61,310 nucleotides of DNA, from positions 816,580 to 877,889 of the forward strand of contig NZ_AYWX01000002.1 in the NCBI RefSeq assembly GCF_000502875.1, in the 5' to 3' direction. The stretch is from Mesorhizobium sp. L2C084A000. GTDB taxonomy: Bacteria > Pseudomonadota > Alphaproteobacteria > Rhizobiales > Rhizobiaceae. The notes under the pieces were generated by a model. That model was given only the letters and a program-made list of their open reading frames with translations, made no database searches and had not been told where the DNA came from. Shown piece by piece: positions 10,230 through 18,504 of the stretch. The stretch's first letter is position 1. Each line of letters starts with the position of its first letter. Made by a program: the position numbers and the translations under genes.

Positions 10230-10538
10230 ATGATCAGGCACTGTGTTTTCGTCAAGCTGCGCAACGATGTCGACGCCACCGAGCGCACGGCGATCCATGC
10301 CGATCTCGAGGCGCTGCGACAGGTGATCGACGGCATGGACGCAGTAAAATTCAGCGCCAATGTCAGCCCGGAGCCGTTCGCACGCGGCTTCACCCACGGC
10401 TTCACCATCGATTTCCGCGATGCTGCCGCGCGCGATGCCTATCTTGTGCATGAAGCGCACCAGCGCGCCGGCGCGCGCCTGGTCGCTGCCCTGGAAGGCG
10501 GCACGGACGGACTGCTGGTGTTTGATCTCGAAATCTAA
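10230..10538 (+). CDS. Dabb (stress-responsive A/B barrel) domain protein
   Basis: A 102-residue protein starting MIRHCVFVKLR, the first strand of a Dabb alpha/beta-barrel. The middle has FTHGFTIDFRDAAARDAYLVHEAH, where the aromatic and His residues that shape the small Dabb pocket lie. Dabb proteins are dimers; some are cyclases or decarboxylases and many have no known function. The gene is 17 bases after the GMC dehydrogenase and shares its strand, so it is probably the last gene of that operon. It may act on the product of the oxidoreductases, but this is only positional inference. Confidence 0.85.
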   Translation: MIRHCVFVKLRNDVDATERTAIHADLEALRQVIDGMDAVKFSANVSPEPFARGFTHGFTIDFRDAAARDAYLVHEAHQRAGARLVAALEGGTDGLLVFDLEI

Positions 10539-10690
10539 ACCTACCCTCAAGCCACGATCGAGTTCATCGACAGATGGCACCGGTCGGTCTCATCGCACCT
10601 TCCGCCATTCCTGCGGGCGTTCGATCAAATGAGCCACGCGAAAACGTGACCACCGGTCTTCCCTGAACTGGCCGATAATTCCCCCCATCG

Positions 10691-11926
10691 ATGATGATGG
10701 AGGAAGATTTGCCCCTTAATTCGCAGCAGAAGAAGACCGTCCTTGCCTCATTCCTGGGCTGGACGCTCGATGCTTTCGATTTCTTCCTTCTGACATTCCT
10801 GCTCACCGATATCGCGACCGAATTCCACGCCGACGTGCCCGCGGTCTCCAAGGCGCTGTTCCTGACCTTGGCGACACGCTTCATCGGCGCGTTCTTCTTC
10901 GGCATGCTTGCCGACAAATACGGGCGCAAGCCGATCCTCATGCTCAACATCGTCAGCTATTCGGTGATTGGCGCGCTGGCCGCCTTCTCGCCCAATCTCG
11001 GCATATTCCTCGCCCTGCGTGCTTTGTTCGGCATCGCCATGGGCGGCGAATGGGGGCTTGGCAGTTCGCTGGCCATGGAGTCCATTCCGCCGAGCGCACG
11101 CGGCATGGTCTCCGGCATCCTGCAATGCGGCTATCCGGCCGGCTATCTGCTGGCGGCGGTGGTCTATGGTCTGCTCTATCAGCAGACGATCGGCGGCTAC
11201 ACGATCGGCTGGCGTGCCATGTTCCTGCTCAGCTTCGTGCCGGCGCTGATCGTGCTCTTCATCCGCTCGCATGTGCCGGAATCGCCGGCCTTCGTCGAAG
11301 CGCAGAAGACCGCGAGACCGGGCATGTGGGAAACCCTGCAGAAGCACTGGGGCGTCGCGCTCTATGCCGTCGTGCTGATGATGTTCTTCAATTTCTTCAG
11401 CCATGGCACGCAGGATCTTTATCCGACCTTCCTGAAGAAGCAGCATGGCTTTGATCCGCACACAGTGAGCTGGATCACCATCGTTGCCAATATCGGCGCC
11501 ATCGTCGGTGGCCTGGCATTCGGCGCGCTGTCGGAGAAGATCGGCCGCGTCAACGCCATCACGCTGGCATGCCTGATCGCCTTGCCGTCCATCCCGCTAT
11601 GGGCCTACTCGACCACGCCGTTCATGCTCGCCATCGGCGCCTTCGTCATGCAGGTCGCGGTCCAGGGTGCCTGGGGCGTCATCCCCGTGCACCTCAACGA
11701 GCTTTCGCCCGGCGCGGTGCGGGCGACCTTGCCCGGCTTTATCTATCAGGCGGGCAATCTCGCCGCGTCCTATGGCGGCCCCTATCAAGCAGGAATCGCT
11801 GAAAGCGCCGGAGGCAGCTATGGCTATGCCCTGGCGCTGTTCGCAGGCGTGGTCGCCGTCTGCATCATCATCGTCATCCGCTTCAGCCCGGAACGACGTG
11901 GCCAGGTGATGACGGTCCTGACCTGA
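10691..11926 (+). CDS. MFS transporter (sialate/organic-acid:H+ symporter-like)
   Basis: A ~411-residue, 12-helix major facilitator protein. Features are the MFS signature GMLADKYGRKP between helices 2 and 3 and GIAMGGEWGLGSSLAMESIP in helix 4-5, typical of the SHS/metabolite:H+ symporter group (NanT, lactate and aromatic-acid carriers). Three ATG codons in a row (10691-10699) have no ribosome site upstream. A GGAGGA at 10699-10704 lies four bases before an in-frame TTG at 10709, which may be the real start and would shorten the protein by six residues. It may import an organic acid; the preceding 150 bases hold its promoter. Confidence 0.88.
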   Translation: MMMEEDLPLNSQQKKTVLASFLGWTLDAFDFFLLTFLLTDIATEFHADVPAVSKALFLTLATRFIGAFFFGMLADKYGRKPILMLNIVSYSVIGALAAFSPNLGIFLALRALFGIAMGGEWGLGSSLAMESIPPSARGMVSGILQCGYPAGYLLAAVVYGLLYQQTIGGYTIGWRAMFLLSFVPALIVLFIRSHVPESPAFVEAQKTARPGMWETLQKHWGVALYAVVLMMFFNFFSHGTQDLYPTFLKKQHGFDPHTVSWITIVANIGAIVGGLAFGALSEKIGRVNAITLACLIALPSIPLWAYSTTPFMLAIGAFVMQVAVQGAWGVIPVHLNELSPGAVRATLPGFIYQAGNLAASYGGPYQAGIAESAGGSYGYALALFAGVVAVCIIIVIRFSPERRGQVMTVLT

Positions 11927-11933
11927 GCGGCGC

Positions 11934-12779
11934 CTAACCAAGCCTCAGCGCGACGACGCCGGCCACGATGCTGAGCGCGGCAGCACCGCGCCAGCCGGTC
12001 ATTTTTTCGCCGAGAGCGAAGACCGAGATCATCATGGCAAACAGGATCGAGGTTTCACGCAGCGATGCCACCGAAGCGATCGGCGCCTTGGTCATCGCCC
12101 ACATGACGATCCAGTAGGCGGCACCGCTGAGCACGCCGGTGAACAGCCCTGCCTTCCAGTCGCGCGCCAGCACCGGCAGCGCCTTCGGCCCGCGGAAGAT
12201 GAGGCACAGCACCAAGGCGCCAAAAGCATCGCAGATAAACAGCCAGGCTGCATAGCTCTGCGCGGTTGCCGCCAGCCGCGCGCCGCTACCGTCGGACAGC
12301 GTGTAGCTGGCGATGAAGATAGAGGTGCCCAGCGCGAAGCCGACCGCGCGCAGATTGAGCTTCTCCAGATGCGCGCCGCCGCGAAACGACATCACCAGCG
12401 TGCCGGCCGACAACAGGAAGATGCCGAGCATGGCGAACGGGCCGGGGATTTCGGCAACGACGAACATGCCTCCAAAGGCCGAGAGCAGAGGTGCTGTGCC
12501 CCGCGCCAGCGGATAGGTCTGTGCGAAATCGCCGGCCTTGTAGGCGCCGATCAGGAACGTCCGGTAGCCCATGTGGAAAATGACCGAGGCGATGATGTAG
12601 GGCCACACTTCCGCCTTCGGCACTTCGACGAAAGGCAGCACCACGAGGGCCGCAGCGCCCATGCCGAGCGTCATCAGCGTGATCGACAGGAAGCGGTCGA
12701 GATGGACCTTGACCAGCGCGTTCCAGATCGCGTGCATGGCGGCGGCGGCAAGCACTGCGAAGAAGACGAAAAGCGTCAT
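11934..12779 (-). CDS. EamA/DMT-family transporter
   Basis: A 281-residue inner-membrane protein with ten predicted helices in two EamA repeats. The start MTLFVFFAVLAAAAMHAIWNALVK is typical of the family, and a second repeat begins near residue 150. The ATG at 12779 overlaps the stop of the upstream nuclease-fold gene by four bases; the long upstream in-frame extension lies in that gene and is not used. DMT proteins export metabolites, amino acids or drugs, but this subgroup has no defined substrate. Its 3' end is seven bases from the convergent MFS gene. Confidence 0.9.
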   Translation of the reverse strand: MTLFVFFAVLAAAAMHAIWNALVKVHLDRFLSITLMTLGMGAAALVVLPFVEVPKAEVWPYIIASVIFHMGYRTFLIGAYKAGDFAQTYPLARGTAPLLSAFGGMFVVAEIPGPFAMLGIFLLSAGTLVMSFRGGAHLEKLNLRAVGFALGTSIFIASYTLSDGSGARLAATAQSYAAWLFICDAFGALVLCLIFRGPKALPVLARDWKAGLFTGVLSGAAYWIVMWAMTKAPIASVASLRETSILFAMMISVFALGEKMTGWRGAAALSIVAGVVALRLG

Positions 12780-13678
12780 GTGGCAATTCCGGGCGTTTCC
12801 AGGTCGATGTCGACCCGTAGCGGAAAATGATCCGACGCAACCTCGCCGATGTCGGCACTGATCGAACGCACCCGCCCGGCGAACACGCCGCCGACGAAAC
12901 AATGGTCGAGCCGGCGCTTTGCCAGCTTGCCGTCGATGGTCTTCACATGGGTGTGGAAGTCCGGAACCGGCTCCCCGGCAACGGCGGCGGCATCGACGAA
13001 ACCATCAAGATAGGCGGCACCCCGATGGTAGGGCGTGCTGCCGACGATGCGGCGATATTCGGCGCTGCCCGGCTCCATGTTGAAATCACCCATCCAGATC
13101 GCCGCCAGCGGGTTTTCCGGTTCCGCTTCGCCGCTGGTCCAGTTGCGCGTGGGCTCGTCGTCGACGCCGCTCCACGGCCCGCCATCGGACGGTGCCCGGC
13201 GATGCTCGGCCAAGAGATAGTCGATCTGCTCCAGCCGCTCCTCGGCCGCGATGTGGGCGAGATGCAGCGACAACACCCGCACCGGCCCTGCCGGCGTGCG
13301 GATCATGCATTCAAGCGCGGCGTTGCGGGTGTTGAGCGGCCGCTGCGTGCGGCGCATCGGCAGCGCATGCAGCCGCGACCAGACGATCGGCAGTTTCGAC
13401 AGCACCATGGTGCCGAACTGGCGGCGCCGATTGACCAGACGGCCGTCGCGCCTTTCGCTGGCATCCATGTCGAAGGCCGGGCCGTAAACCCAGTGATGTT
13501 CGGGCAGCAGACGGGAAAGCAGCTCCGGCTGATCATCGAAATTGCTGCGCTGCCAATTCCGCTCCACCTCTTGAAGCGCAATGATGTCGGCGCCGGCAAC
13601 GATGCGCGCGGCGCGCGAAAGATCGTAGCGGCCGTCGCCGCCGAACCCGTACTGGATGTTGTAGCTGACCAGCTTCAT
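12776..13678 (-). CDS. endonuclease/exonuclease/phosphatase family protein
   Basis: A 300-residue protein with the full EEP motif set: KLVSYNIQYG with Asn at the start, IALQEVE with the metal-binding Glu near residue 37, a central WMGDFN (Asp, Asn), and a final SDHFPLRVDI where the catalytic Asp-His pair lies. The fold hydrolyses phosphodiesters of nucleic acids, inositol phosphates or sphingolipids. There is no signal peptide, so a cytoplasmic enzyme is likely. The DMT transporter gene overlaps its stop, so the two are translationally coupled. The substrate is not clear. Confidence 0.9.
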   Translation of the reverse strand: MKLVSYNIQYGFGGDGRYDLSRAARIVAGADIIALQEVERNWQRSNFDDQPELLSRLLPEHHWVYGPAFDMDASERRDGRLVNRRRQFGTMVLSKLPIVWSRLHALPMRRTQRPLNTRNAALECMIRTPAGPVRVLSLHLAHIAAEERLEQIDYLLAEHRRAPSDGGPWSGVDDEPTRNWTSGEAEPENPLAAIWMGDFNMEPGSAEYRRIVGSTPYHRGAAYLDGFVDAAAVAGEPVPDFHTHVKTIDGKLAKRRLDHCFVGGVFAGRVRSISADIGEVASDHFPLRVDIDLETPGIAT

Positions 13679-13842
13679 TGCTTATCCGGCTCAATTTCGT
13701 GTTGGCAGTAGCGGTTCGATGCCACGGTTGCAATGTGCAGGAGAATGGACGTGGCTTGGACCAGCCTTGCTTCACCGGGATCATGCACCGATCCCGAAGC
13801 ACTTCGGTATCTTCCGTGCGCCGGAAAACGGCGTGCGATGCC

Positions 13843-15393
13843 TTATGTATTCAGCGGCTGGAACCGGCCGGGTGGCGACGCCGCCAGTTCGGTCCAGTCG
13901 ATCTCTTCCTCAAGGCGATGATAGGCTTCGTCGCCAATCGTCCCGTTGCGGCGCAATTCCTCCAGCGCGTCGCGCTGGCTCTTGATCGCATAAAGACGCA
14001 AGCGGTCATATTCGGTCGCTGCCTGGGCATCGTCGGGATTTTTGGCGATCTTGCGTTGAGCGGCATATTGCTCGCGCACCGCGGCCGCCGCGTCCGATGT
14101 CTTGCCGCCCAATATGTCGAGCGCGGCCTGCATGACCACGACGCGTGCCTGCGCAACCTCGCGGTCGACCGTTTCGTCAGGGTCGAGATTTAGCAGGCGC
14201 AGCAGCGGCTTCAGGCTCATGCCTTGCAGCACCAGCGTGCCGAGCACGACCGTGAAGGCAGCGAGCACGATCGGGTCGCGGGCCGGGAATTCAGCCGGCA
14301 GGGCGAATGCCGCCGCAAGCGTCACCAAACCGCGCATCCCGCACCAGCCGATCAGCACGCCGCCCCGAAACGACGGAGCGTCACGCTGACGATCAGCTCC
14401 GCCGGAACGGTCAAACCACCTGATGATCGCGCCGCACCCCAGCACCCAGATGAGGCGTGAGACGATGACGATGGCAAGCACTGTCCCGGCCAGGACGAAC
14501 GCATCGGTCTGCCCCTGCCCGGCAAGCCGGCCGACGATCGTACGTGCCTGCAGGCCCATCAGCACGAAAGCCAGGACATTGAGCACGAACACCGCCGTTT
14601 CCCAGACCGAATAAGAGCTGATGCGGTTTCTGGCCGGCATGCGGCGCGGCGCGGTGCGGGCGATCGTCATGGCATAGACGACTATGGTGATGATGGCCGA
14701 CAGTCCGATCCTGTCGGCCAGGATCCAGACCCCGAATGTGCCGGCAAATTGCACCACGGTGCCGCTCGCCGGGTCCTCGATCCGGCCCAGCGTTATCAGA
14801 GACACCCGGCCAAGCAGGTAGCCGGCCGCAAGACTGCCGAGCGTGGACAGCAGGATCATCGGAACGGCGCTGCTCAGCAGAATGGAACCTGCTGCCGCCG
14901 AAATCGCCATCCGGTAAATCAGCAACGCGGTGGCGTCGTTGAGCAGGCTCTCGCCCTGCAGAATGGCAGTGATGCGGTGCGGCACCTTGAACTGGCCAAG
15001 CACGGCCGATGCCGCAACCGCATCGGGCGGCGCCACGATGGCGCCAAGCGCTATGGCTGCGGCGATCGGCAGGCCTGCCATCGCCCAGCCGGCCAGCGCA
15101 ACCGTCGCTGTCGTGAAAAGGACGGCGCCAAGCGCCAGCAGCACAAGCGGCACCCTGTAGCGGTTGAGATCGCGCAGCGAGGTATCATAGGCGGCATCGA
15201 GCAGCACCGGCGCGATGAACAGGGCTAGCGCCAGTTCCGGATCGATTTCTATGGTCGGCACGCCAGGCACGAAGGCGATGGCCACCCCTGCCAGCGCCAG
15301 CAAAGAGGGATAGGGAACCTGCACGCGCCGCGACAGCGCCGTCAGCGCAACAGCGATCAACAGCAGAACGAGTGTCAGTTCGAAAAGCGCCAT
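13843..15393 (-). CDS. CPA1-family Na+/H+ antiporter
   Basis: A 516-residue cation:proton antiporter with 12 or so membrane helices over the first ~400 residues and a charged cytoplasmic C-terminal tail of ~110 residues. The conserved LGAIVAPPDAVAASAV and GESLLNDATALLIY segments match the CPA1 ion-binding core, with the ND pair in helix 6. A late GWCGMRGLVTLAAAFALP is also family-typical. It would expel Na+ (or K+) in exchange for protons. Its 5' flank (15394-15662) is the promoter region; a 28-codon ORF on the other strand there (15483-15569) is weak. Confidence 0.92.
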   Translation of the reverse strand: MALFELTLVLLLIAVALTALSRRVQVPYPSLLALAGVAIAFVPGVPTIEIDPELALALFIAPVLLDAAYDTSLRDLNRYRVPLVLLALGAVLFTTATVALAGWAMAGLPIAAAIALGAIVAPPDAVAASAVLGQFKVPHRITAILQGESLLNDATALLIYRMAISAAAGSILLSSAVPMILLSTLGSLAAGYLLGRVSLITLGRIEDPASGTVVQFAGTFGVWILADRIGLSAIITIVVYAMTIARTAPRRMPARNRISSYSVWETAVFVLNVLAFVLMGLQARTIVGRLAGQGQTDAFVLAGTVLAIVIVSRLIWVLGCGAIIRWFDRSGGADRQRDAPSFRGGVLIGWCGMRGLVTLAAAFALPAEFPARDPIVLAAFTVVLGTLVLQGMSLKPLLRLLNLDPDETVDREVAQARVVVMQAALDILGGKTSDAAAAVREQYAAQRKIAKNPDDAQAATEYDRLRLYAIKSQRDALEELRRNGTIGDEAYHRLEEEIDWTELAASPPGRFQPLNT

Positions 15394-15482
15394 GGCCTGT
15401 TATAGCCGGGAAGCCGAGACGCTGGCAGTGGCAAAGCGGCTGGAAACTGTTGATTGGCCAGCAAGCTTGAGCCGAGGGGAAT

Positions 15483-15569
15483 ATGCCTCGCCTTCCGCCG
15501 ATGCCCTGCCAATTCGACAAATGCGCCGACCGCACCGACATCGAAATCACCGATAGAGGGCTCGCTTAA
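15483..15569 (+). CDS. possible 28-residue small ORF
   Basis: The otherwise empty 269-base gap between the antiporter and the ABC ATPase holds an ATG preceded by GAGGGGA and followed by 28 codons (two Cys, acidic C-terminal half) ending in TAA. The ribosome site is only two bases from the ATG if fully paired. Length and lack of recognised homology make this a weak call; it may be chance. Confidence 0.2.
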   Translation: MPRLPPMPCQFDKCADRTDIEITDRGLA

Positions 15570-15662
15570 ACCCTGCATTGCAGCCCATGCCACGCGGACG
15601 GAAGCATCCTCCCGTCTTCGCAGACCGGGATGCAGCCATTCATTTTGAACAAGCGCATCAGC

Positions 15663-16727
15663 CTAGTGAAGCACCAGCATATCGCTCGACGAGAACGAGA
15701 TCTCGGCCTTTTCACCGACTGCGGGGGGCGGTGTCGCCGGGCTGTTGAAGGTGTCGAGCGAGACCGTGTTGCCGCCGATGCCGACACGAACCCGGATGAC
15801 CGAGCCGAGGAAATGCACCTCGGATATCTCTCCCGAAAGGCTGGAATCGCGGCCGGGCTGTCGTCCGAGCGAGATTGCCTCAGGTCGCAACGCCAGCGAC
15901 AGCGTGTCGCCTGACTTGGAACCGTTGAGCTTGCCCTTGAGCGAGACCTGTTCGGAATTGACCCGCACCGTGCCTGCAGCCGCATCGGTGACGGTGCCTT
16001 CGAGCACGTTCAGCGTGCCGACGAAATTGGCGACAAACTTGGTCGCCGGGCGGTTGTAGATCTCGAACGGCGTGCCGACCTGCTCGGCCTTGCCGCCATA
16101 CATCACGGCGATGCGGTCCGAGATCGACAGCGCCTCTTCCTGGTCGTGCGTGACGAAGATGGTGGTGATGCCGAGCTTCTTCTGGATCGAGCGGATTTCC
16201 TCGCGCAGCGACACGCGCACCTTGGCGTCGAGCGCCGACAGCGGCTCGTCGAGCAGCAACAGCTTCGGCTTCGGGGCGATGGCGCGGGCCAATGCGATGC
16301 GCTGCTGCTGGCCGCCCGAGAGCTGGTAGGGATAGCGATCCGCCATCTGCGGCAGCTTGATGATGCCGAGCATCTCGGCGACACGAGCATCGATGTCCGC
16401 CCTTGGCATGCCGGCGACCTTCAGGCCGAAGCCGATGTTCTGCGCCACGGTCAGGTTCGGGAACAGCGCATAGGCCTGGAACACCATGCCGACATTGCGC
16501 TGGTTGGGCTTCAGCCGCGTAATGTCCTTGCCGCCGACGACGATCGTGCCCGCGCTCGGCTCCTCGAAACCGGCGACCATGCGCAGGACGGTGGTCTTGC
16601 CGCAACCGGACGGACCCAGGAAGGAGACGAATTCGCCGCGCTCGACGTCGAGATTGAAATCCTCCACCACTGTGGTGGCGCCGAAGGATTTGCGAACGTG
16701 CTGGATGGAGAGGAACGGGTCGGCCAT
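15663..16727 (-). CDS. ABC transporter ATP-binding protein (PotA/FbpC-like)
   Basis: A 354-residue ATPase with Walker A GPSGCGKTT at residues ~39-47, Q-loop FQAYALFPNLTV, signature LSGGQQQRIALARA, Walker B LLLLDEPLSALDA and THDQEEALSISDR. The C-terminal ~110 residues form a TOBE domain (LRPEAISLGR). This is the polyamine/iron/phosphonate group of importers. The gene is the last of a four-gene minus-strand operon, 11 bases after permease 2. It powers import of the ligand of the binding protein at 18505-19611. Confidence 0.93.
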   Translation of the reverse strand: MADPFLSIQHVRKSFGATTVVEDFNLDVERGEFVSFLGPSGCGKTTVLRMVAGFEEPSAGTIVVGGKDITRLKPNQRNVGMVFQAYALFPNLTVAQNIGFGLKVAGMPRADIDARVAEMLGIIKLPQMADRYPYQLSGGQQQRIALARAIAPKPKLLLLDEPLSALDAKVRVSLREEIRSIQKKLGITTIFVTHDQEEALSISDRIAVMYGGKAEQVGTPFEIYNRPATKFVANFVGTLNVLEGTVTDAAAGTVRVNSEQVSLKGKLNGSKSGDTLSLALRPEAISLGRQPGRDSSLSGEISEVHFLGSVIRVRVGIGGNTVSLDTFNSPATPPPAVGEKAEISFSSSDMLVLH

Positions 16728-16738
16728 GGCTTTGACTT

Positions 16739-17530
16739 TCAGTTCGGACGGTTCGCCGATCTCGGCGCGAAGCGGGACAGGATCTGGATCAACGACATGC
16801 AGCCCCAGGTGATGGCGAAGGCGATGATGGCAAGTGCCGCCGGCTCATAGGCGCGGTTGGCACCAATATTCTGCAGATAAGGGCCGAAGGCAGGCCGGTT
16901 GAGCAGGCTGGCCATGGTGAATTCGCCGATGACGATGGCGAAGGTGAGGAAGGCGCCCGAGAGCACCGCGATCAGCACGTTGGGCAGGATGACACGGGTG
17001 ATGATGGTGCCCCAGCCAGCCCCAAGGATCTGTGCCGCTTCCGTCAAGGTGCGTACGTCGATTGTGCGAAGCCCGGTGTCGACGGCGCGATACATATAGG
17101 GCAGCGCCAGTGTCGCATAGCCGATGACCAACAAGGCATTGGTGCCTGTATCGGTCGCCAGAAACGGCAGCGGCGAATTCGACCCGTACATTCTGATGTA
17201 GCCGAAGACGATGACGATGGCTGGGATAACCAGCGGCAGCAGGGTAATGAACTCGACGATCGGCCGCAATTGCGGCAGCCGAAGCCGGATCCAATAAGCG
17301 GCGGGCACCACGATCAGCACACCGAGAATGATGGTGAAAACGGCGGCCAGTACCGAATAGCCGAAGGTGGCCTGGAAACGGGCGTCGCCCAACACGACCT
17401 TGTACGCGTCGAAGGAGTACTCCCCGCGCCGCATGCGCATCGAGAACTCCACGGTCGCGATCAGCGGGATGAAAAAGTAGGCCGCGCCAAGAGCGAAGAC
17501 GAGCCAGGCCCAGAACTTTCCCGACTTCAT
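16739..17530 (-). CDS. ABC transporter permease 2 (PotC-like)
   Basis: A 263-residue protein with six predicted helices. The ATG at 17530 gives MKSGKFWAWLVFALGAAYFF and overlaps the previous stop by four bases; the much longer in-frame extension to 17848 runs over permease 1 and is rejected. The coupling loop appears as TEAAQILGAGWGTIITRVILP. A pair of different permeases, with PotA-like ATPase, is the standard PotABCD layout. Confidence 0.92.
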   Translation of the reverse strand: MKSGKFWAWLVFALGAAYFFIPLIATVEFSMRMRRGEYSFDAYKVVLGDARFQATFGYSVLAAVFTIILGVLIVVPAAYWIRLRLPQLRPIVEFITLLPLVIPAIVIVFGYIRMYGSNSPLPFLATDTGTNALLVIGYATLALPYMYRAVDTGLRTIDVRTLTEAAQILGAGWGTIITRVILPNVLIAVLSGAFLTFAIVIGEFTMASLLNRPAFGPYLQNIGANRAYEPAALAIIAFAITWGCMSLIQILSRFAPRSANRPN

Positions 17531-18441
17531 TTCAGCCACCTCTCGGAACGGGTCCGGAACCAGATGTAGAACACATTGGCAAGACCGGTGATGACGATCA
17601 TACCGAAGGCGATGGCATAGCCGAGATGGGCATTGTGCAGCACATCTCCACGGATCTGGGCATAGAGCAGGATCGGCACGATGTTGAGCGACGAGCCGGT
17701 CAGCGCATAGGCGGTGGCGATGGCGCCGAAGGCGTTGGCGAACAACAGGATCACGGTGCCGAGGAAACTCGGCCAGATCACCGGAATGACCACCATGCGC
17801 CAGTACTGGGACATGGTCGCGCCCAGCGTCGCGGCTGCCTCGCCCCATTCCTTCTTCAGCCCGTCGATGGCTGGCACGATGATCACCACCATCAGCGGTA
17901 TCTGGAAATAGACATAGGTCAGTGTCAGGCCCCAGAATGACAGGATGTTGAAGCCATGCGCGTAGATGTTAAGGCCGAACACGGTGTTTAGGATCACCGT
18001 CGCAAGGCCGAGGCGGCCGAGCGTGGCGAGGAAGGCAAAGGCCAGCGGCACGCCGGCAAAATTGGAGGCCACGCCGGAAAACGTCAGTGTCGCCGAACGT
18101 ATCCAGTCCGGCAGGCCACCACGCACGATGGCAATGGCAATCGCCAGGCCCGCGAATGCGCCAATCAGCGATGAAGCAAGACTGATCTTGATAGAAATCC
18201 AGTAGGCGGCAACGATGGACGGTTGCGCCAGCGCTGCGATGTTTTCGAGAGTGAATTCGCCGGCATCGTTCTGGAATGCACCCAGCATCAGATAGAGCGT
18301 GGGCAGGATGAGGAACATGATGGCGAAGATGAAGAACGGTGCAACGCCAAGCCACTGGGTCGGCAGCCGCATGCTGCGTGCTTCGGCGGGAGGCGCGGTC
18401 TTCCCGGTAACAGCGTGGTCGGACAATGAGATATCGGTCAT
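17527..18441 (-). CDS. ABC transporter permease 1 (PotB-like)
   Basis: A 304-residue membrane protein with a ~35-residue cytoplasmic N-terminus, then six predicted helices. The EAA loop reads EWGEAAATLGATMSQYWRMVVIP. It lies 63 bases after the binding-protein gene and a strong hairpin stands in that gap. It is translationally coupled to permease 2. Together they form the pore of a PotD/AfuA-type importer. Confidence 0.92.
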   Translation of the reverse strand: MTDISLSDHAVTGKTAPPAEARSMRLPTQWLGVAPFFIFAIMFLILPTLYLMLGAFQNDAGEFTLENIAALAQPSIVAAYWISIKISLASSLIGAFAGLAIAIAIVRGGLPDWIRSATLTFSGVASNFAGVPLAFAFLATLGRLGLATVILNTVFGLNIYAHGFNILSFWGLTLTYVYFQIPLMVVIIVPAIDGLKKEWGEAAATLGATMSQYWRMVVIPVIWPSFLGTVILLFANAFGAIATAYALTGSSLNIVPILLYAQIRGDVLHNAHLGYAIAFGMIVITGLANVFYIWFRTRSERWLK

Positions 18442-18469
18442 GCGCCGGCTACCGTCTTCGAGAGAAGGA

Positions 18470-18493
18470 CCGGGCGGCCGCGAGGCCGCCCGG
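18470..18493 (-). terminator. intercistronic hairpin after the binding-protein gene
   Basis: CCGGGCGGCC (18470-18479) and GGCCGCCCGG (18484-18493) form a perfect 10-bp stem with a four-base loop just downstream of the binding-protein stop on the minus strand. No T-run follows. It matches the position of the hairpin in the first ABC operon and probably stabilises the upstream message. Confidence 0.7.
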
Positions 18494-18504
18494 CATGGTG
18501 TGAA

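Noticed and set aside
13679..13842. Terminator after the antiporter gene
   Set aside because: A CCGAAG-CA-CTTCGG stem (13794-13807) is present but no T-run follows on the minus strand, and the next gene continues on the same strand.
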